The position numbers and the translations under genes are program-made. Below the pieces are notes generated by a model that worked only from the letters and a program-made list of their open reading frames with translations, had not been told where the DNA came from and did no database searches. From Lepus europaeus (lineage: Eukaryota; Chordata; Mammalia; Lagomorpha; Leporidae), in NCBI RefSeq assembly GCF_033115175.1, contig NC_084837.1:11856266-11920265 (forward strand): 64,000 nt of DNA, in the 5' to 3' direction. Shown here piece after piece: positions 57,165 through 64,000 of the stretch. Positions within the stretch are counted from its first letter, which is position 1. Every line of letters begins with the position of its first letter.

Positions 57165-59537
57165 AGCAGTCAAACTTTTGTTCACATTCATTCCGTTAAA
57201 CAGACTTGTCATCTTCCTGCTCATCCTACTTAGCTCAAGTCATCAGTTTTAGGCACAAAGGTTTTAGCTTTCAAGGTCAAGTTTTAATTCCATGAGGTTA
57301 CTGCCACAGCAAGCAGACTTTGTTGCAGGTATTGGACAGTTTACACCCTCTGTTAGTAAAAATTAATATCCTTTCCTTAAATAGAGTCAAGCATTTTTGG
57401 TTTTAAAACTCCATCGTAAAATATCAGTAAGACACTGTACATCTTTAAGTTCGACACTGCCGAGTCCAGTGCTGGCTGGCGTGTGCGTGGTGCTCAGCAG
57501 CCCAGGCTCTACTCGGGGCTGTGGGCACGCCCGTGTGCCGTGGCCTGTGGAGCCCTGTTCAGAGCCACGTGCACCCCTACTGCCACAGAGTCCTTCCTGT
57601 TGGCAGAGGGGCTGAGCAGCTTTACTGTGGCCCGGATGTAAGGCTGTCACAGTTGTTTTTCATATTATGCACAATAACCTGTGGCACAATAATCATGATA
57701 CAACTCTCCAGCAAAAATAAAACATTTTACAACATTTATCATACAAAAATATGCATATTTTCTATTTTAAAACAGTATTAGTACCTAGTTTTTTAAACTT
57801 ACAAATTTTAAAAATTATTAAAGGAGTTGAAATAAATGTGTGAGGGAAGCGTATTAGAGAAATAAATGCTTAATCCAAAAAATGAATTGAGAACAATGTG
57901 TAATAACAAAGCAGCTTACTAAAAAAGGGAGGATTATTATTACACTTTACATGGCACGAAACGCTGTGGTGTTTTACAGGGATCAGGGCCGTTTCCCAAT
58001 CAAGGATCATGAAATGTTTGGTGATGATGAGGTCATTTATACACACTGAAAGCAGCCCTTATATCTGAGGCAACAGGTGGGCAGAAACACTGGATTCATC
58101 CCCAAGCTGAATTTCCTAAGACATTTTATAAGAACTCCTGTCCTGTTAATCTACACGCATTATCGAACAATTTTTAAAAGGTAAAGAATTTAAATATATA
58201 CATCTGTTCGGTACACATAAAGGCAAACACTATTTTGAGAACATTTGTTTTTACAAAAGGAAATAAGCTAACTAGACACTTGACTATAAAAACTTTCCAA
58301 ATCTTAAGATAGCAGTTTAAGGAGACCATAGACAACACACACATCGGTCTTTTAATCAGGGAATGGGAGTGGGGCGGTGCACCAGCCTAGGCTAGAGGGA
58401 CCTCAGGCTTTGCCTCCTGCGGTGCTGGCCAGGCTCCTGTCACCAGGTGTGCGAACAAGGGGGTCTCGGGCTGATGCACCTGCGTCTGCCCCTCAGCTTC
58501 AAGACTGCTGCGCTCGCTATTTCTGAAGAGGCAGGATTCTGAGAAGCTCCCTGTCCTCCTCCTGCTCTCTCTTCCTAAGCAGTAAGAACTCTGAGAAGGG
58601 AGGGACTTCTTTGCACGTGCCAACAATAGTTGACTGCACTGGAGAGACCGGCGGCGAGCCCCCCGGTTCTGAGGGTGCAGGCGCTACAGCTGTTGCTCAC
58701 CTGGTTCCCAGCTGCCAGGCCTGGGGCTGCACCACACTGCCTTGAGGGGGGCCCGAGTAGCCTCTTGGAACCAGCGCCCCAGACTTTCAGATTTGGGGAC
58801 CCCGGGCTGTTGATATGAAGCTTGTTAAAAATGTACTTGCAATATGCAGTGGGATTTTAACTCCCCAGTTTTAAAAAGTGTTACTTGTATCTTAATGTTA
58901 AAGGCACTTCCAAGTTTAATTATATTATCTTTAAAGTTAACAGTGCATGCCACTTTACAGTTCTGTGTAGCTTAAAGCAAACTCATGATTTGAAAACACA
59001 GTGATCTAAGGTCCCAACGTGGTCTGAAATAATAAATTCTGGCCTGAGAACACTGAACCCTCATCAGGTGAGTTCAACTAGCGATAACAGAAGTGACAGG
59101 AAAAACCCATGAATGCCTATGAATGCCTGTTGGGGGTTTTATCAGGTGTTTCTGAAAACACTAAAACTATTCACTTTGATGTCTGTTTCTCTGACCAAAT
59201 ATCAACTAACCTTCAGTAGGTGGTACGGAATAACGGAATACAGCAGACAACACCTGGTTTGATCAGTTACAGGAATGGGGAATGTGTGCCTGCCAATCGC
59301 CTGAAGATGAGGCCCACTTAGAGACAAGACCTAAAGTTCCATCTAGAACTGTGAAGGACACATGATTCCTTGTTTTTAAATATTAGTGCAAATTTCAACT
59401 ATTATTCTTACATATAAAAATGATCCAAGTTTTAAATGCTTAGATTAGCACTTTTTTTTTTTTTTTTAGATTAGCACTTTTAATTTAGAGGAAGAAAATG
59501 TACAGCATCCCTCAAAATGTCTAGAAAACCCTACATC
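57159..59537 (-). other. MTMR10: MTMR10 3'UTR
   Basis: This non-coding, AT-rich stretch follows the MTMR10 stop on the minus strand to an AATAAA (complement of 57159-57164). A 2.4-kb 3'UTR is plausible for this gene. No SINE lies in it, unlike everything around it, which supports its being transcribed and constrained. The real cleavage site is not provable from sequence. Confidence 0.65.
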
Positions 59538-60858
59538 TTAATCTTCATTTGCTAGTGTCTCAGTAGATAACCAAATTTTGGCCCCACTTAAAAATTTGCT
59601 TAATGGCGTTCCTAAAATGCTTCGTCGGCACAGATTCCCGACCGGAGAAAAGGGGAAGGAGGACGACAGGAACTCGGGGGTCTCCGCCGAGCCGTGCGGG
59701 CCGCCGGCGCGGAAGTACAACCTGCTCTGGTCCAGCTCTGCACAGCCGGCGTCCAGGGCGCCGCCGCGCTGCCGCCGCAGCGTCCTGCTCAGCACGTCCA
59801 CCTCGTCAGCCAGGAGCGAGAGCTTGCGGAAGGCAGTGATGAAGCCGCCCAGGCTGATCTGCGCCTCGGGCACCCAGCGGAAGTAGCACAGCTTCCAGAG
59901 TTTGATGTGTGTTCCAGAGAGACGGGGCAGAATCACGCCGTGCAGGTCGCACGGCTTGGAAAACCAGTCTCTGAAGTACTGCTCCGCGTCGCTGCTCTGG
60001 CCGTCGGCCTGCTGCTGAGGGTCTGGCTTCAGTTTCAGGATCAGCGAGTTTCTCCTTGGCAGCAACTCAGGGTCGCTGAGGACTCCGTTCCTGAAGGAGG
60101 ACGGCATTCCTCTGAGCGTGGAGCTGTAGCTCTTCTGTGCAGAAGAGAGACGCGTTACTCTCCGGGGCTTCCCTTTCTGGGAAACGTCAACCCAGAATCA
60201 TGAAAACGGACGGGACTGCAGCCTCCAAGGGCGCTTCCACTCCTCCTGGGTGGCACCTGTGAGCCTCCTCTGGATTTAACTTTACAGAGCACCGACTGCT
60301 GAGGCCGCACCCATGCCTGCACGGGGGCAGGGGAGGTACACCCTATCCATGAACAGGCAAGTGCAAATCTCTAAGACTCCGAAGAACAAAAGAAACCTAG
60401 ACCTGGTGGACTCCAGAGAGACTGGCGGAGCTGCCGGTGCCCAGGGAGCAGGCTCCCCCAGGCCCACAGCCACAGCTGCTAACAAGCAGATGTTCGCTGG
60501 GCACTGTGGGCCTCAGACAGAGAGGAGGAGGTGAGGATACCGTCGTTTTAGTTAGAAAGGGAACGAGTCCTCACAAATGTGCATTAGCAGTGACTCTGGT
60601 TTTCATACCGTGTGCCCTAGAAAAGATGTCTCTGTGAGGCATCATCAGGTTTTTGTTAGCGCAGTTATAATTTACCTTTGTCCGTTTGAAAGACTTCATG
60701 GAGCTGCTCTGTAGGCAAGGCGTGCTCTTGCCGATGTAGAAGGGGTTGTGGAAGAGGGTGCGCTCCTTTGCTGTGAACTGGAGGGACCAGTCCCACACCG
60801 AGGGGAATTTCAAGCCCTTTTCATCACCCAACTGGATATTTTTGCTTATGGCAAATTC
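59538..60858 (-). CDS. MTMR10: MTMR10 3' coding exons (myotubularin-related protein 10), partial
   Basis: Two exons on the minus strand. 60858-60676 (61 codons, phase 0 on both sides) reads EFAISKNIQLGDEKGLKF to SFKRTK. 60134-59538 (198 codons plus stop) reads KSYSSTLRGMP to TETLANED, stop. Acceptors (ttttgtag, tctgcacag) and the donor (aaag|gtaaat) are canonical. The ending GAKIWLSTETLANED and the WDWSLQFTAKERTLF block match human MTMR10 as I remember it. MTMR10 is a myotubularin-family pseudophosphatase that lacks the active-site cysteine and probably acts by partnering active myotubularins on endosomal phosphoinositides. The part seen here lies after the phosphatase-like domain. Upstream exons lie beyond the right edge. 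It converges tail to tail with FAN1, the order known in human and mouse. Confidence 0.92.
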
Positions 60859-61514
60859 CTACAAAATGAAACAGTTGCGTACTTGTGAAAGGACAGAACT
60901 AAAGACATCCTCCTGTGAGTTCTGTTTCGATGGAGCAGGTGACATGTCTGGAACTAGAGCAGTGCTCCCACTTCCAGGATGGGGAGCCACACCTGACCTG
61001 GAGACCCAGCTTAGGAGCCCAAGGAAGCCACGCCCTCCGACCAGTGAGAACGCTGGGAAGTAGGCTTTCCCCCACAGACACTGTCAGATCTTCACTGCGG
61101 GCTGAGCTGCCTTGGTTCCCCCAGAGCAAGGGAGCAGTGCAAGGCCACTGGATGAAGGTACCCTTCACCATGGACAGGGCTTGGGCTCCCTGGCAGGCAG
61201 CATGGACCACCCCGAACTGCAGACTGAAGCAGGCTGTTTCCTGGAGGAAACATCGCAATATTGAGTATTCAGATGGTGGCAGAAGATTCTTATTTGCTGT
61301 TCTGTACCTTAAAGTATTTTTCCAAAATTTCTACAAAACCCCCAGGAATTTCTGTAGAACTAGAAAACGGGCAAAGAGGAAAGCAGGAAAGTATGTAGAT
61401 GCCAAGCCCAGCTCTCGTCCCTGCTGGAATGATGGCTTGCAGTCATCAGGACACGGTTAAGCTTTGCAACACCTACCATACAGAGCTTTTTAAAAAATGT
61501 TTTTGAAGAATTTT

Positions 61515-61765
61515 CTTTGGCGTAGTGAGTAAAGCCACAGCCTATGATGCTGGCATCCCATACAGGTACCAGTATGTGTCCCATTCCTGGGAAAAACACG
61601 GGAAGATGGCCCAAGTGTCTGGACCCTTTCCATTCACGCGGGAGACCTAGATGAAGCTCCTGGCTTCGGCCTGGCCCAACTCTGGCCCTTGCAGCCATTT
61701 GGAGAGTGAACCAGAGGGTGGAAGATCTCTCTAATTCAGACTTTCAAATAATTAAATATATCTTC
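61515..61765 (+). mobile_element. C SINE, diverged
   Basis: It runs from ggcgtagtgagtaaagccac to caaataattaaatatatctt and is internally shortened. Confidence 0.78.
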
Positions 61766-61968
61766 ACACTCCCCCCAAAATTTCTATTTCAAATAAGAAT
61801 TCATTAAGCATCAAATGTTGACAACTTTTTAAATGACTTAGGATTTCATCATACATATGCAGATTAAAAACCATTTGCTTTAAAAACAGTACTGTTCTGA
61901 GTGGAAATTAAAACAGAAATCCTAACATGTTTTTCATGGCCCTTAGCGAAGAATATAGAGAACAATTA

Positions 61969-62304
61969 GGGCCGGCGCACCATGGCACAGTAGGTTAATC
62001 CTCCGCCTGTGGTGTCAGAATCCCATATGGGCACCGATTCTAGTCCCGGCTGCTCCTCTTCCTGTCTAGCTCTCTGCTGTGGCCTGGGAAAGCAGCAGAA
62101 GATGGCCCAAGCCCTTGGGCCCCTGCACCCACGTGGGAGACCCGGAAGAAGCTCCTGGCTCCCGGCTTTGGATCAGTGCAGCTCTGGCCATTGCGGCCAC
62201 TTGGGGAGTGAACCAGCAGATGGAAGACCTCTCTCTCTGTCTCTGCCCCTCACTGTCTGTAACTTTACCTCTCAAATAAATAAATTCTTTAAAAAAAAAA
62301 AAAA
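61969..62304 (+). mobile_element. C SINE
   Basis: It has head gggccggcgcaccatggcac and a caaataaataaattctttaa plus A tail. Flanks tagagaacaatta / tagagagaacagt are a likely imperfect duplication. Confidence 0.9.
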
Positions 62305-64000
62305 TAGAGAGAACAGTCATCTTTATTTTAAGTGTGAAAACTACAATTATTTTCCTCCACAGCTAGATGTTCCACCATCAGTGCCTGACCACTGGCATCT
62401 AAAGTGGCCTCAGAGTGGAAAAAGGGGTTCACCTGTGGCTTGTGGCCTACAAGTGAGGGCAGCACTGCGTAAAGAATGGCAACTCTTAGTCAATGGCCAC
62501 TCCCCTGCCAGGGAGGTGGGAGGACCGGGACTGGCATTAGCACCTGTCAGAAAAAGTCTCTGAAAAAGGCAAATTAAAACTATTTACCACTAGGATATAA
62601 AAGAGGAAAAATCGGGAGAAACAACTTTTTTTTTAATTCCCAATTAAGAATCTGTTGGTCAGTGTATCTCAGCATATCCAGAACCCAAGAAGCTGCAGTG
62701 AGCAACAAGCGTCTCAGCGTAAAGTGCCCCACTCGGGTGCCCACTGCCCCGTCACCAGGACCCCAAGCCACTGTCCTCTTGTTTGCCACAGTGCTCTGAC
62801 TGCTGCTGCCTTCCTGGGTGCCCATTCCTGTGCAGGCTCTCATGCCAGGCAGGCAACGGAGAGGTGGAGATGAGAGCCAAGGAGGCAAGCAGCCAGGCAG
62901 GGACCCCAGAGTGGGAGGACAGGGGGAACTGGGAGGCCTCTGAGCCGGGCACAGTACAGAGCTCAAACTCTCTCAGGGGAACAGAAGTTATTTGCAAACT
63001 TCCCTTCCCTAAACAGCCCCCTGGTAGTGCTTCGTTTCTCTGAGCCCTGGGGTCTGGGAAGGCAGCAGTGCTCCCTGTTCCTGCTGCTTCTCCAGGGCTT
63101 TCTGCCTCTCTGGGGAAACTCCAGGCCCTGTCCTGCTGTGGGATGCTCTTTCCCCTGTAATGGAGTTCTCCCTACTGCAATAGCATGAATTAGCTCCTTA
63201 ACTGTCCACTACATTTTGTCTTTTGTCCCTACCACCCAGAGTTAAGGGTGATTTCACGGTGCTTTGGAGTTGAACCAGTGTTCTCACCTTGCACAGAGCC
63301 GTCAAAGGGCTGGTCCCCCTCACAGAAGAGGAGCCTGGGGTCGTGGGCTGGGATCTGAGAGACGCAGCTGGCATTCCTCCCACACGAGGGCCAGAACTCA
63401 GGCTGCTTGCCCCGGGCCGCACTGCGCCCTGGAAGCCCCTCTGGGAGCAGCAGGCCTCCAGGAGCCCTGTCCTCTCCTCTCGGGCTACTGCGGCATTTAT
63501 CAGCCACCCTGTGGGGTCACACGGGGGCAGGACACAGCTCATGCTTCTCAATGGTTTCCCGCTGCTCAAGGCTGGAGACCCTTCTTAGTTATAATCACTT
63601 TTCCTTTAGGTGAGGGAATTCGTGACCAAAGGTTTCTAATTCTACCCAGGGACTGCCATGTGACACACGGGTTCTGAGAATCCAGCCAGAGCGCGTCCCA
63701 GCCTAGTCCCCCGACGGGCACTCATTCCTATGCCTTCTGCTCCATAGAACTTTCTTCCCCACAACGCTCTTCAAGAGAAATCATCTTGTTTTCTACAACT
63801 TTTACTCCACTGATTGAGGAAAGAGTCTTATTACCTAACAGCCCAAATATGAAAATATAAATACGAAAAGCATGACATTCAAGGTGGTTAAACTAATTAG
63901 AATATTTAAACTGGATTATTATGAACAATTTACATCAAAGAAAACTATTCTTCACAATTAAGTAGTCTATATTTTTGTCCTTAAAATACTTTATTCAAAA

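Larger units (their letters stand above)
60859..64000 (-). other. MTMR10: MTMR10 intron (partial)
   Basis: I recognise no further exon with matching splice sites and frame. Two sense-oriented C SINEs lie here; the rest, including 62310-64000, shows nothing recognisable. Confidence 0.6.

Noticed and set aside
60899-61460. Open frames on both strands right of the MTMR10 exon, considered as a further exon
   Set aside because: No acceptor and donor pair in the right phase was found, and the peptides do not resemble myotubularins.

Overview
The window is mammalian nuclear DNA, almost certainly rabbit (Oryctolagus) or a close lagomorph. The evidence is about 40 copies of the tRNA-derived lagomorph C SINE: a head such as ggccggcgccgtggctcac, a ggttctagtcccgg B box, a (CT)n stretch and an A-rich tail. 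Several copies have perfect target-site duplications. Genes are split into short exons with GT..AG borders. No prokaryotic or viral gene organisation is present.

Layout, left to right. (1) Positions 1-2087 hold the start of MCEE on the minus strand: its first coding exon (2033-2087) and part of intron 1. (2) Positions 2088-2516 are a CpG-rich head-to-head promoter shared with MPHOSPH10. (3) MPHOSPH10 runs on the plus strand from 2517 to 19415 in 11 coding exons that join in phase to 693 codons plus a stop. (4) Positions 19500-22650 are repeat-rich intergenic DNA. (5) A second CpG island (about 22680-23500) precedes FAN1. FAN1 runs on the plus strand from 23659 to 55287 in 13 coding exons that join in phase to 1024 codons plus a stop. 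One FAN1 intron carries a GDI2 processed pseudogene (about 29083-31380). (6) Positions 55490-57158 separate two tail-to-tail genes. (7) MTMR10 lies on the minus strand: its 3'UTR (57159-59537), last coding exon (59538-60134), the exon before it (60676-60858), and intron to the window end.

The four genes do unrelated housekeeping jobs: mitochondrial methylmalonyl-CoA epimerisation (MCEE), 18S rRNA processing in the SSU processome (MPHOSPH10), DNA crosslink repair and repeat stability (FAN1), and a phosphoinositide pseudophosphatase (MTMR10). From memory, the gene order matches mouse chromosome 7, whereas in human MCEE-MPHOSPH10 lies on 2p13 and FAN1-MTMR10 on 15q13.

I found no undescribed gene system. 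The most useful leads are the synteny junction, a local duplication flanking a FAN1 exon, a minisatellite next to a FAN1 splice acceptor, a coding 21-bp repeat in MPHOSPH10, C SINEs very close to splice donors or carrying acceptor-like sequence, and sites hit repeatedly by SINEs. Splice calls come from reading frame, splice consensus and remembered human protein sequences; none was checked by alignment.
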